Assembly: GCF_001938565.1 (NCBI RefSeq)
Contig: NZ_MSYM01000007.1
Location: forward strand, 268,336 to 332,335
Length of the DNA: 64,000 nt
Direction of reading: 5' to 3'
DNA from: Rhodoferax antarcticus ANT.BR
Lineage (GTDB): Bacteria > Pseudomonadota > Gammaproteobacteria > Burkholderiales > Burkholderiaceae_C
Within the stretch, counting starts at the first letter, position 1, and the number at the start of each line of letters is the position of its first letter. Of the stretch, positions 1 through 8,953 are shown in pieces. The notes under the pieces are model-generated. The model saw only the letters and a list, made by a program, of their open reading frames with translations. It did not search any database and had not been told where the DNA came from. The position numbers and the translations under genes are program-made.

Positions 1-608
1 GCGCGCACATCGTCTTGCAAATCCGTCTGTCCGGTGACCGCAACCGTGGTGAGGTCATAAAACACCACCGAGAGGTCTTGGTCAATCAGCGGACGCATGA
101 GCGTGGCCAGTCGGAGCTTGAGTTTGTCGCTGTGCTCATCGAGCACGTCCATGGCGCGCAGCAGGTGCTGATGCTCAGTGACGATGCCAGAGCCTGCGGG
201 CAAAGCCACGGTTTGCAGCCAGCGCAGCACACCGAGTTTGCTGCCAGGGTCACACAGGCGGTTGAAGACCATCAGGCGCAAACAGGTCAGAACATCAATC
301 TCTGTTTTGGAGCGCCGCCAAGAAGTCGCCAAATCATCAAAGCCCAAGGTTCGCCAGAGTTCAGACAAGGCCCAGATGTCACCAGCATGGCGACTGTCAG
401 TAAAGCGCAGGTCATCAAGTGCAGACGCAGCAGGGGCAATACCTCGGGCGCGTTGCAAGGAGGCAATCAGGGTGTCAACGTCGCCGCCGGACTCCAGACG
501 ACCCAGGGTGCAGACGGTGCGCTGGCGGGGTTTGCCTTCATCATTGCGAAAGGACTCCACCAACTGGGCGTAGCGGCGACCGCCAGACTGGGTGACTTTG
601 ATGAACAT
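1..608 (-). CDS. IS1634-like (IS4 superfamily) DDE transposase, N-terminal part, cut by window edge
   Basis: The minus strand reads open from an ATG at 606-608 to base 1, about 202 residues, with no stop, so the gene continues beyond the window. The start reads MFIKVTQSGGRRYAQLVES and the end contains DLSVVFYDLTTV, the block around the first catalytic aspartate of IS1634-type transposases. The family (general knowledge) uses a DDE nuclease for cut-and-paste transposition. No terminal inverted repeat is identified in the 200 bases upstream of the start. Whether the copy is functional cannot be judged because the second and third catalytic residues lie outside. Family call fairly secure, exact IS name unknown. 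Confidence 0.75.
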   Translation of the reverse strand, partial: MFIKVTQSGGRRYAQLVESFRNDEGKPRQRTVCTLGRLESGGDVDTLIASLQRARGIAPAASALDDLRFTDSRHAGDIWALSELWRTLGFDDLATSWRRSKTEIDVLTCLRLMVFNRLCDPGSKLGVLRWLQTVALPAGSGIVTEHQHLLRAMDVLDEHSDKLKLRLATLMRPLIDQDLSVVFYDLTTVAVTGQTDLQDDVR

Positions 609-811
609 GGCGCTGAGTGTAGCGCAAGTCAGAAAAAACGAAAACTACCCACCAAATGAAACGTGCCACTACATGCACTTTTTGCTTTCAACCAGAAAAT
701 CAACGTAAGTGGTTGAATTCATTGGTAAGCCAGGGCGGGAAAACCAGGAATTCGGAAAAACAGTGTCGAACTTGAGTGACTTCGGTCATCGCGCAACCTC
801 TCGCATCTGCC

Positions 812-965
812 TTACGGGGTGGCGTAAAGAATATCTTTTAAGGCGATTGGCGCCTTCGCCAGCCCGAGCCGGATAGCCGGTGTCTGCTTGTCGTTTCCCG
901 CCTTGCAGTAGTTGCAAAACACCCGAAAAATCTCAGGCGTCTTGGCCAGATTCTCCGGGTTGTAG
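812..965 (-). pseudogene. Possible C-terminal scrap of an integrase-core-type protein
   Basis: A short minus-strand frame ending in TAA at 812-814 reads a segment with the pattern FRVFCNYC then TPAIRLGLA and DILY. This resembles the C-terminal end of integrase-core (DDE) transposases, where a TPA-x-RLGL motif is common. It runs into the IS4-type fragment at about 965-1000 without a start codon. It could also be a frame-shifted tail of that neighbouring fragment. Low confidence; based on motif memory only. Confidence 0.3.
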
Positions 966-969
966 GCGC

Positions 970-1402
970 TATACCCGTACCAGGTACCGATGCAGCCTCA
1001 GGACCATCAGCCAGCGCACACCGATAAGGCAAAGAAGCCATGTTATCGGCCAGCACCTTGGAAGCGACATCGATGATCAAAGCCTGCTGGCTCAGACCCG
1101 AGACGGCCTCCAACCGCATGTGATGCTTGAGCCGCTTGAACGCCTCCTCGATGCGCCAGCGCTTGTGACACAGCTCGCCAAAACACCCCCAAGGGAAATC
1201 CACAGGATCCAGATTGGTGGCCATCACGCGCACCCAGGCATTAGGGGACACATTGCGAACCATTCGCACCTCAGGAGCGTTGGGCGAACAACCCGTGACC
1301 TCCTTGTCGCAGCGCATACACAAGCAAACCCCGCGCTCGCACAGTACCGACACCAGCCAGGCGGCTGGATAGCCGCGGTCAAGCAACAAAACGTCATCAG
1401 GC
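970..1402 (-). pseudogene. IS4-family transposase, C-terminal fragment
   Basis: The minus-strand frame includes DDVLLLDRGYPAAWLVSVL (catalytic Asp in LLDRGYPA) and RWRIEEAFKRLKHHM, the YREK-like block with the third acidic residue of IS4-type transposases. The N-terminal half is missing: at about 1400-1408 the frame abuts a piece of an IS91-type transposase. Downstream of about 1030 the reading becomes unlike the family, so the C-terminus is also lost or frameshifted. It is a remnant and cannot encode an active enzyme. Family assignment is good; boundaries are approximate. Confidence 0.65.
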
Positions 1403-1403
1403 C

Positions 1404-1660
1404 CTAAGTGAGGGCGCGCACTTGCATCTTGTCGCTCTTGGCATCGCGGTATCTGAAACTCACCTGCCCATCTTCGCAGCTCAAAATGTCACCCTCCTGA
1501 ATCACCCCCCCGTACAGATAGCGCCCCAGGTAGACCAAGGTCTTCTCACCGGAGCCGACACACTTGCAGTCGACCACCCACTTCTCGGGCAGCCGTGGTG
1601 CACCTGCAGCCACGGCGTGTAAGCGGCGCCGTAGCTTAGCCCCAGGGTACCGGCGTGGTC
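1404..1660 (-). pseudogene. IS91-family (Y2) transposase internal fragment
   Basis: The frame reads KWVVDCKCVGSGEKTLVYLG, then RYLYGGVI and a DGQVSFRYRD segment. This is the conserved stretch following the catalytic tyrosines in IS91-type rolling-circle transposases (usual form VYLGRYLYRGVI ... DGQVTFRYRD). Upstream the frame can be followed as AKLRRRLHAV to about 1660; it then loses similarity. Downstream it is cut at about 1404 where an IS4-type fragment begins. Both the HUH nickase part and the C-terminus are absent, so this is a remnant sandwiched between pieces of other elements. Confidence 0.65.
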
Positions 1661-1715
1661 CCGAAAGGCCCCGCCCATCGTGTCATCCAGCCGGGTGTCC
1701 AGGATTGCCATGTGA

Positions 1716-1937
1716 TTACCCAAACTGGCGCACTGGCGCACTGGCGCTCAAGGTCACTTCGATATCGCGCAGGGATTCGCGCCAGGTCAGTTGCGCGTAG
1801 GCCATGATTCGAAAGTGCTCGGTGCTGAGCAAAGTCGAAATCCGTGCATCTCCCGAGTAGCGAGCCACGATGCGAGCGAAGCTGGTCCATGGCACGAAGT
1901 CCATCACCTGCGAAAAAAGCGTCTTTCCAAGATTCAC
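1716..1937 (-). pseudogene. IS4-family (DUF4372-type) transposase, N-terminal fragment
   Basis: The 73-residue frame (GTG at 1935-1937) reads MNLGKTLFSQVMDFVPW and AQLTWRESLRDIEVTLS, the conserved start of DUF4372-type IS4 transposases. After the IEVTLSA block the frame breaks in a tandem GCGCCAGT-type repeat near 1728-1750, and nothing recognisable of the catalytic domain follows. The C-terminal IS4 piece at 970-1402 appears to be of a different IS4 subgroup, so this is probably a separate element. It is non-functional. Confidence 0.6.
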
Positions 1938-2025
1938 AATAAATTCCCCGAGTTGTCGGGCTAGGGAAATGACCAGTGAAAAGCATCATGAAATTCAAAT
2001 CGACACCAAACTTTTTTGCTCGCAA

Positions 2026-2238
2026 ACCCGCATGCCTATTGGGTTTTCGTCAAAGCGCAACAACCTCTACCGGACAGTAGCGCTGTGGTTTAGGCTTTCA
2101 CCGAGAGAGTCCATCGGGCGGTTGTTGGCGCCTACATGGCGCACGCGACAGCGCTGCAAAACGGGCTGGGCCCACAGGTCATAGGATTTTCTCCGCATCG
2201 CTAGACTCCGGCGCTTTGATGGCCGCACACCGCCCGCC
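2026..2238. other. Intergenic stretch between IS debris and terC, no gene seen
   Basis: This 213-base stretch was read for ORFs and for the yybP-ykoY manganese riboswitch that often precedes terC. No GGGGAGTAGC core or matching 3' strand was found, and no credible coding frame. It may hold the terC promoter, but no clear -35/-10 pair was recognised. Confidence 0.4.
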
Positions 2239-2976
2239 ATGGAACTACTCACCGAGCCAAACATCTGGATCGCCTTTTTCATGCTCGCCGCCCTGGAGAT
2301 CGTGCCGGGCATCGACAACATCATTTTTATCAGTATTCTGCTGGGGCGGCTGCCGCCGGAGCAGCGTGACTTGGCGCGCCGCCTTGGGCTGGGGTTTGCC
2401 ATGGTGTCGCGCATGGCGCTGCTGTTCAGTCTGGCCTGGGTGATGACGCTAACCACCCCACTGATCACGTTGCTGGGCCAGGAGATCAGTGGACGCGATT
2501 TGATTTTGCTGGGTGGCGGTGTGTGTTTGCTCTACAAGGCCTCGCATGAGATTTTCATGGAGGTGAAAGTCCAGGAAAGCAAGGAAACCCGCGCCGGGGT
2601 GGCCGACGTCAAAGTTGGTACCAGCGTGTTTTAGGGAACCATTGCGCAGATTGGCGTGGTCGACATCGTGTTTTCGCTGGACTCGGTGATCACCGCCGTG
2701 GGTATGGTCGACATCATCAGCGTGATGGTGGCTGCGGTGGTGGCCTCGGTGGCGGTGATGATGTTTGCCGCCAAGCCGATTGGCGACTGTGTCGACAAAC
2801 ACCCCTCGATCAAGGTGCTGGCGCTGGCATTCCTGATCATGGTCTGCACCCTGTTGGTGGCCGAGGCGTTTGACGCGCATGTGCCCAAAGGCTACGTCTA
2901 CACCGCCATGTTGTTCTCATTGGCAGTGGAGGCGCTCAACATCCGCTCCCGTGCCAAGCGGCTGGCGCTCGGCTAG
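2239..2976 (+). pseudogene. terC: TerC-family membrane protein interrupted by an in-frame TAG
   Basis: Read through one TAG at 2632-2634, the frame gives a complete TerC-type integral membrane protein of about 245 residues. The first part has IWIAFFMLAALEIVPGIDN with the acidic DN pair; after the stop the same frame continues GTIAQIGVVDIVFSLDSV, the second conserved acidic block. Family members normally read SVFWGTIAQIG here, so a TGG to TAG change is the simplest explanation. TerC proteins are linked to manganese export and tellurite resistance (family knowledge). The natural end at 2974-2976 is also TAG. As written the product is 131 residues and lacks half of its helices. A readthrough product or a sequencing error is possible. 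Confidence 0.85.
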
Positions 2977-3045
2977 GATTGCCGACTGGCCCCACTGGCG
3001 CACCGTAAGGCCTGGCGGCGCACCCGCCAGGCCGCCAAAATCTGG

Positions 3046-4167
3046 TCAGTTCTGGCCCAGCACCGGGTAGTCGGTGTAGCCCTTGGCGCCGCCGCCGTAG
3101 TAGGTGCTGCGGTCGCCCTCATTGAGCGCGCTGCCACTGCACAGGCGCTCCACCAGATCGGGGTTGGCGATGAAGGCGCGACCAAAGGCTACCAAGTCGG
3201 CGCCTTCTTTGACGGCTTGCTCGGCCATGGCTTTGTCCAGCCCGTTGTTGACCATCCAGGCGCCCTTGCCGCCTGCAGCGCGGTAGGCGCGGCGCAGGCC
3301 GGTGTAGTCAAACGGGCGGTCGACCAGCTCACGCGGGCCACCGGTGGCGCCTTCGATGATGTGCACATAAGCCAGCTTGAGCGCCGCCAGCTCGCGCACC
3401 ACGTAGTCAAACAGCGGTTGGGGGTCGGGGTCAAAGGCGTCGTTGGCGGGGGTGACTGGCGACAAGCGGATGCCCACCCGACCCGCACCGACGGCGTCGG
3501 TCACCGCACGCACCACCTCAAGCAGAAAGCGGGCGCGGTTTTCGATGCTGCCGCCAAAGTCGTCGCGGCGCTGATTGGAGCCGCTTTTCAGGAACTGGTC
3601 AATCAGGTGGCCATTGGCTGCATGAATTTCCACGCCGTCAAAGTCGGCGGTGTGCACCGCGTTGCGGGCGGCTGCGGCATAGTTATGCACGATGTCGGGC
3701 AACTCATAAGCCTGCAGGGCGCGTGGCTCTGAGGTGACCACAAAGTTGGGCACACCGTCCTTGATCAGCACGGTTTTGGCTTCGGCGCGCAGCGCTGAAG
3801 GGGCCACTGGCTGGGCATTGCCAGGCTGCAGGCTGGTGTGCGAGATGCGGCCTACATGCCAGAGTTGACAAACAATCTTGCCGCCAGCAGCATGCACCGC
3901 ACGGGTGACCGGCTTCCACGCCTCAACCTGTTCTTCGGCGTACAAACCCGGCACGTCGGCGTAGCCCTGGCCTTGCTGGCAGATGGCGGTGGCCTCGCTG
4001 ATGATGAGTCCGGCGCTGGCGCGCTGGGCGTAGTACTCGCCCATGAGTGCGGTGGGCGTGGCGTCGGGCGCCCGGTTGCGGGTGAGTGGCGCCATGACGA
4101 TGCGATTCGCCAAATTCAGGTCACCGGCTTGAACGGAATTGAAAAGCGTGGCGTGTGAGTGCGGCAT
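3046..4167 (-). CDS. nemA: Old yellow enzyme family NADH:flavin oxidoreductase (NemA-like)
   Basis: This 373-residue protein has the length and motifs of the old yellow enzyme / N-ethylmaleimide reductase family: N-terminal LANRIVMAPLTRNRA (FMN-binding start of the TIM barrel), WHVGRISH, and VEIHAANGHLIDQFL, where the His-x-x-Asn pair binds the phenolic or enone substrate. Such enzymes use FMN and NAD(P)H to reduce activated alkenes and nitro compounds in the cytoplasm. The ATG at 4165-4167 is preceded by an AGGAGGTCTC-like ribosome site on the minus strand. It stands alone between terC (convergent) and metW. The stop is TGA. Physiological substrate unknown. Confidence 0.85.
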   Translation of the reverse strand: MPHSHATLFNSVQAGDLNLANRIVMAPLTRNRAPDATPTALMGEYYAQRASAGLIISEATAICQQGQGYADVPGLYAEEQVEAWKPVTRAVHAAGGKIVCQLWHVGRISHTSLQPGNAQPVAPSALRAEAKTVLIKDGVPNFVVTSEPRALQAYELPDIVHNYAAAARNAVHTADFDGVEIHAANGHLIDQFLKSGSNQRRDDFGGSIENRARFLLEVVRAVTDAVGAGRVGIRLSPVTPANDAFDPDPQPLFDYVVRELAALKLAYVHIIEGATGGPRELVDRPFDYTGLRRAYRAAGGKGAWMVNNGLDKAMAEQAVKEGADLVAFGRAFIANPDLVERLCSGSALNEGDRSTYYGGGAKGYTDYPVLGQN

Positions 4168-4248
4168 AAGAGACCTCCTGGAAGCAAAGAGTCATGGTAG
4201 CGCGGGCCCAGGCCCTCGGATAGAAAGGGCGCTGCATGCCCTTTGGCG

Positions 4249-4854
4249 CTATCGACTGAGCTTGTAAACCGAGGTTCCCGCCAGCAGATTGGGCGCAAAA
4301 CGCACGGTATCACCGTCGTGAATGCCAAACTGATCCAGCACTTTCAGGCCACAGGCGCGCGCCAGCACGCCCAGGTCGGCATGGGTGCCGACGCGGATAT
4401 TGGGCGTGTTGTACCACTGGTAAGGCAGCCGCCGGGTCACCGGCATGCGCCCCTTGAGCACGCTCAAGCGGTTCGGCCAGTGGGCAAAGTTGGGGAAAGC
4501 CACCACGCCAAAGCGGCCGACACGCACCGTCTCACGCAACATGACCTCGGCGTTGCGCAGGTTCTGCAGGGTGTCAATTTGTAGCACCACGTCAAAGGTG
4601 GCATCTTCGAACATCGACAGGCCTTCATCCAGGTTGAGCTGGATGACGTTGACACCGCGCTGCACACAGGCCAGCACATTGGCGTCGTCAATTTCAATGC
4701 CGTAGCCGGTGCAGCCGCGCATTTTTTGCAAGTGCGCCAGCATGGTGCCGTCGCCACAGCCCAGGTCAAGCACGCGCGCGCCCTCAGGCACCAGTTCGCC
4801 GATTAGCTGCAAGGTGCTGCTGACCAAGCCGTCAGCGGTGTGGTGGGCGTTCAT
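4249..4854 (-). CDS. metW: Methionine biosynthesis protein MetW
   Basis: A 201-residue class I SAM-dependent methyltransferase-fold protein with motif [16 protein letters not shown] near residue 30 and [10 protein letters not shown] after it, typical of MetW. MetW works with MetX; in many bacteria it is needed for activity of the homoserine acyltransferase (family knowledge). Its ATG overlaps the metX stop by four bases (positions 4851-4854), so the two are translationally coupled and share the upstream riboswitch. The gene ends in TAG after YKLSR, the usual length for MetW, which shows TAG acting as a normal stop here. Confidence 0.9.
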   Translation of the reverse strand: MNAHHTADGLVSSTLQLIGELVPEGARVLDLGCGDGTMLAHLQKMRGCTGYGIEIDDANVLACVQRGVNVIQLNLDEGLSMFEDATFDVVLQIDTLQNLRNAEVMLRETVRVGRFGVVAFPNFAHWPNRLSVLKGRMPVTRRLPYQWYNTPNIRVGTHADLGVLARACGLKVLDQFGIHDGDTVRFAPNLLAGTSVYKLSR

Positions 4855-6086
4855 GGCTGGCCCTCTAGGCTTTGCAAAATGCTAGCAAAATAAGAGCGTA
4901 TGACGCTTGTGTAACGGGGGTCATCGAGCAAAAAGGCATCATGCCCGTGAAGCGCATCAATCTCGGCGTAGCTCACATCACGCTTGTTGTCGAGCAGCGC
5001 CTTGACGAGCTCGCGACTGCGTTTGGGCGAAAAGCGCCAGTCGGTGGTGAAGCTCACCAGCAAAAACTTGGCGGTAGCGCGCCCCAGCGCCAGACTCAAA
5101 TCACCCCCATAAGCGCGCGCCGGGTCAAAGTAGTCCAGCGCACGGGTGATCAACAAGTAAGTGTTGGCGTCAAAGTACTCGGCAAACTTGTCACCTTGGT
5201 AGCGTAGGTAGCTCTCGATCTGGAACTCGACCTCTTGCGTGCTGTATTTGTAGCTCTGAAGCACCGCATCGAGCGCCGCCGGGCTGCCCCGGGACGCTAG
5301 AAGTCCTGCGGGAGGTAGCGCAGCAGACGCAGCCAGTGCGGTGACAGGCGAGGGGGCTTTTTGCTGGCGGCCAAACTTCTCGTTCATCACATCATCACTC
5401 AGGTAGGTGATGTGACCAATCATGCGGGCAATGCGCAAGCCGCGTTTGGGCACGGTGCCGTGTTGGTAAAAGTGGCCGCCGTGGAAGTCGGGGTCGGTGA
5501 CGATGGCGCGGCGCGCTACTTCGTTAAAGGCGATGTTCTCAGCTGTCAGGTTGGGTGCGCTGGCAATCACCAGCGCATAGCGCACGCGGTCAGGGTATTG
5601 CAGCGTCCAACTCAGGGCTTGCATGCCGCCTAAGCTGCCGCCCATCACCGCCGCCAGCGTCTGGATGCCCATGGCATCGAGCAGCAGCGCCTGCGCGTCG
5701 ACCCAGTCTTCCACGGTCATCACCGGGAAATCAGCGCCGTAAACCTGGCCGGTATCGGGGTTGCGGTGCATCGGGCCGGTGGAGCCAAAACACGAGCCGA
5801 AGTTATTCACGCCGATGACGAAAAACTTGTTCGTATCCAGCGGTTTGCCGGGGCCAATCATGTTGTCCCACCAGCCCTCGGACTTGTCTTGGCCGACGTA
5901 GCTGCCCGCCACATGGTGCGAGGCATTCAGCGCGTGGCAGACCAACACAGCGTTGGTTCTGGCGGCGTTGAGCTGGCCGTAGGTCTCAAAGCTCAGGTGG
6001 TAGTCGCGCAGACTGGCACCGCTTTGCAGAGGCAGGGCAGCTGCAAAATGCATCGACTGAGGTGTCGCGATCAGTTGCGTAGTCAC
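4851..6086 (-). CDS. metX: Homoserine O-acyltransferase (MetX)
   Basis: A 411-residue alpha/beta hydrolase of the MetX family. Visible motifs are [11 protein letters not shown] (oxyanion region), [10 protein letters not shown], the nucleophile elbow with the catalytic Ser, and [10 protein letters not shown] near the C-terminus with catalytic His; the catalytic Asp lies upstream in the SFTTDWRF segment. The enzyme acylates homoserine (acetyl or succinyl donor cannot be told from sequence by eye) in the first step of methionine synthesis. The start chosen is GTG at 6084-6086, with GGAG about 11 bases upstream; an internal ATG at residue 12 is an alternative. It is the first gene of metX-metW behind a SAM-II-like riboswitch and terminator. 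Confidence 0.9.
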   Translation of the reverse strand: MTTQLIATPQSMHFAAALPLQSGASLRDYHLSFETYGQLNAARTNAVLVCHALNASHHVAGSYVGQDKSEGWWDNMIGPGKPLDTNKFFVIGVNNFGSCFGSTGPMHRNPDTGQVYGADFPVMTVEDWVDAQALLLDAMGIQTLAAVMGGSLGGMQALSWTLQYPDRVRYALVIASAPNLTAENIAFNEVARRAIVTDPDFHGGHFYQHGTVPKRGLRIARMIGHITYLSDDVMNEKFGRQQKAPSPVTALAASAALPPAGLLASRGSPAALDAVLQSYKYSTQEVEFQIESYLRYQGDKFAEYFDANTYLLITRALDYFDPARAYGGDLSLALGRATAKFLLVSFTTDWRFSPKRSRELVKALLDNKRDVSYAEIDALHGHDAFLLDDPRYTSVIRSYFASILQSLEGQP

Positions 6087-6104
6087 TTGGGGGCAAAGCT
6101 CCAG

Positions 6105-6137
6105 AAAAAACCCGATGGTGCTAAAGGCAAAACCGGG
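6105..6137 (-). terminator. Riboswitch-controlled intrinsic terminator upstream of metX
   Basis: On the minus strand, 6137 to 6132 (CCCGGT) pairs with 6116 to 6111 (ATCGGG), followed inward by an internal loop and a TGC/GCA stem with a CTTTA loop, then six T at 6110-6105. The loop contains CTTTAGC (6126-6120), which is complementary to GCTAAAG (6155-6149) inside the upstream aptamer. Pairing of those two segments would dissolve the terminator, so terminator and antiterminator are mutually exclusive. Read directly from the sequence; function is inference. Confidence 0.7.
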
Positions 6138-6143
6138 TGGGCT

Positions 6144-6196
6144 GGCATCTTTAGCGGTACTTGTTACGCGCCCGCAATTCTGTCAAATCGGCGCAG
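6144..6196 (-). ncRNA. SAM-II (SAM_alpha) riboswitch aptamer upstream of metX
   Basis: The minus strand shows the SAM-II layout: a P1 stem GCGCC ... GGCGC enclosing a loop that reads GATTTGACAGAATTGC, followed by CGTAACAAG and then GCTAAAGA. The class consensus (from memory) is a CGCGCU-GAUUU...AUUGC-GCGCG hairpin followed by GU-A-AA and GCUAAAA, whose A-rich tail makes the pseudoknot that binds SAM. It lies about 60-110 bases before the metX start, the classic target gene of this class. SAM binding would occupy the GCTAAAG segment and favour the terminator at 6105-6137, switching metX-metW off. Confidence 0.75.
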
Positions 6197-6226
6197 GAAT
6201 CAGTATAGCAACGCCACCCCAACCCA

Positions 6227-7137
6227 TCAGGGCACCGGTCGCGCCCACCAGTCTGGGCCAAATTGCCCTTGTAGCCAGGCAATGAATTGCGTCACCTTGG
6301 CGGGCACCATGCGTGGCGAAGGGAACACTGCGTGGATTTCCTGCTGCGGCAGTTGCCAGCTTTCCAGCAAACTCACCAGCGTGCCTGCCACCAGCGCGTT
6401 GTGCGCCACATAGCGTGGCTAAGCGGCCACACCCAGGCCAGCACGGGCGGCTGCGGCCAGGGTGGAGAGGTTGTTGGAGCGCAGGTTGCCACGCACTGCC
6501 ACCGATTCGGTCGCCCCGGTGGGGCCGCTGAAGTGCCAACGCGCATCGCCCTGCACGCTGCTGTAGATGAGTGCCGTGTGGCTGGCCAGGTCGGACGGCG
6601 CCAGCAGCTGGCCGTGCTGCGCCAGGTAATGGGGCGCAGCCACCAGCACCCACGGATTCAGGCCCAGATAACGCGCGCCCAGCGAGGAGTCCGCCAAGCG
6701 CCCCATACGAACGGCCACGTCCACCCCCTGCTCCACCATATTCACATAGCGGTCTTCGCAGTGCAGGTCCACCTGCAACTGGGGGTTGATGCGCATGAAC
6801 TGCATCACCAGCGGTGCCAGCACCTGCCGCCCAAAAGCCACCGAGGTGTTGATGCGTAGCGAGCCCTGTACCTGCGTCTGCATCAGCGCCGCTACTGAGC
6901 TGGCTTCTTCCACATGGTGGGCAATCAGCTTGCATTTGTCGTCGTACAGCAAGCCGATCTCGGTCGGGGTTACGCCCTGGGTGCTGCGGTGCAGCAGGCG
7001 CGCACCCAGCTGCGCCTGCATCCGGCCCACCTGCTTGGTGGCGGCGGGTGGCCCACACCCAGTTCGCCGGCGGCCTTGCTGAACGAGCCCAAGTCCACCA
7101 CCCGCACAAACAACTTGATCGCCTGAATTCGCTCCAT
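6227..7137 (-). pseudogene. LysR-type regulator with one frameshift and one in-frame TAG
   Basis: Starting from ATG at 7135-7137 the frame reads MERIQAIKLFVRVVDLGSFS, a standard LysR winged-helix N-terminus. Near 7047-7053 a single base is missing: GVG should continue as QPAATKQVGRM, which is found in the adjacent frame. That second frame runs through the ligand-binding domain and meets TAG at 6419-6421 (between GLGVAA and PRYVAHNAL, usually Leu), then continues to TGA at 6227. The repaired length, about 303 residues, is normal. The gene is divergent from gcl and was presumably its regulator. Two independent lesions make it a pseudogene. Confidence 0.85.
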
Positions 7138-7281
7138 AGATTGCCCTCGGTAGTGAGAAGGCAGCTATTCCACCATGGAATGAGATAAATGCGCCAGGGC
7201 GGCATTCCCTGCAACGCGTGGCGCAGCGACCATCACACCCAAGCCCACCCCGCAACCTTATTAAACCGATTGGAGACCCTC

Positions 7282-8925
7282 ATGCCAAAGATGAAAGCAG
7301 CCATGGCCGAGGGCTACACCCGCGCCCGCGCCGACAACATTGGTGTGTGCATTGGCACCAGCGGCCCAGCGGGCACCGACATGATCACCGGCCTGTATTC
7401 GGCCAGCGCCGACAGCATTCCGATTCTGTGCATCACAGGTCAGGCGCCCCGTGCCCGGCTTTACAAGGAAGACTTTCAGGCGGTAGACATTGAGTCGATT
7501 GCCAAGCCGGTCACTAAATGGGCTGTCACGGTGCGCGAACCAGCGTTGGTGCCGCGTGTCTTCCAGCAAGCCTTTCACCTGATGCGCTCAGGCCGGCCGG
7601 GGCCGGTGCTGATTGATTTGCCGATTGACGTGCAATTGGCCGAGATCGAGTTTGACATCGACACCTATGAGGCACTGCCCGCCTACAAGCCAGCCGCTAC
7701 GCGCAAGCAAATCGAGAAGGCGCTGAACATGCTCGCCGCCTCGACCAAGCCGCTGATCATTGCCGGAGGCGGCATCATCAATGCCGACGCGGCTGACCTG
7801 CTGGTGGAACTGGCCGAACTCACCGGCGTGCCGGTGATTCCCACGCTGATGGCCTGGGGCGCTATTCCTGATGACCAGCCGCTGATGGCGGGCATGTGCG
7901 GCCTGCAAACCAGCCACCGCTACGGCAACGCCACATTGCTGGCCAGCGACTTTTGTTTAGGCATTGGCAACCGCTGGGCGAACCGCCACACCGGCTCGGT
8001 TGAGGTCTACACCCAGGGCCGCAAATTTGTCCATGTGGACATTGAGCCTACGCAGATCGGCAGGGTCTTTAACCCCGATTTGGGCATCGTCAGCGACGCC
8101 AAAATAGCCCTGGAGCTGTTGGTGCAGGTGGCGCGCGAACGCCAGGCCGCTGGCACCCTGCGCGACTACAGCGAGTGGGCCGCCCGCTGTGCCGAGCGCA
8201 AACGGCTGATGCAGCGCAAAACTGCCTATGACAATGTGCCCATCAAGCCGCAGCGCGTTTACCAGGAGATGAATGCAGCGTTTGGCCGCGACACGGTTTT
8301 TGTCTCCACCATCGGTCTGAGCCAGATTGCAGGCGCGCAGTTTCTGCGAGTGTTTGGGCCGCGCCAGTGGATCAACTGCGGCCAGGCTGGGCCGCTGGGC
8401 TGGACCATTCCCGCCGCGCTGGGCGTGGTGGCAGCGGACCCAACGAAAACCGTGGTCGGCTTGAGTGGTGACTACGACTTCCAGTTTCTGGTGAAAGAGC
8501 TCGCTGTGGGTGCGCAGTTCCGCCTGCCCTATGTGCAGGTGCTGGTCAACAACAGCTACCTGGGCCTGATCCGCTAGGCGCAAAGCGGCTTTGAGATGGA
8601 TTACTGCGTGCAACTCGCCTTTGACAACCAGAACGTCAGCGACCCGACCTTGCAAGGTTACCGCGTGGACCACAAAGCGGTGGTGCAAGGCCTGGGCTGC
8701 AAAGCGTTGCGCGTCACCGACCCGGCCCAGCTGCAGGGCGCGCTGCGTCAGGCGCAAAGCATGGCCCGGGAGTTTCGCGTGCCAGTGGTGGTGGAGGTGA
8801 TTTTGGAGAGGGTCACCAACATCGCCATGGGCACCGAGATCAATGCCATCAACGAGTTTGAAGACATTGAGTGCCTACACCCGGCGGGCCGCGAAGGCCT
8901 GGTGGCTGCCGGTCTGCTGGAATAA
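7282..8925 (+). pseudogene. gcl: Glyoxylate carboligase with N-terminal deletion and an in-frame TAG
   Basis: The frame matches glyoxylate carboligase (tartronate-semialdehyde synthase), a ThDP- and FAD-dependent enzyme joining two glyoxylates. Read through TAG at 8575-8577 (LGLIR-stop-AQSGFEMDYC, where the family has Gln, CAG) it gives about 547 residues, against about 590 usual. The N-terminus reads [16 protein letters not shown]: the start MxKMKA is joined directly to the MAEGYTRA block, so about 50-55 residues of the ThDP pyrimidine-binding region are missing. The ThDP pyrophosphate end ([11 protein letters not shown]) remains. Two lesions indicate loss of function. Followed by intact hyi, glxR and glycerate kinase. 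Confidence 0.85.
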
Positions 8926-8953
8926 TCCATCGCAATTAAAAACAGGAGAAGAC

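Noticed and set aside
1502..1741. Frame reading MAILDTRLDDTMGG between IS fragments
   Set aside because: It is out of frame with both the IS91 and IS4-type pieces and matches no family I know.
2026..2238. Manganese riboswitch before terC
   Set aside because: The GGGGAGTAGC and GGCGAGACC core pieces present before the GDT1 gene are absent here.
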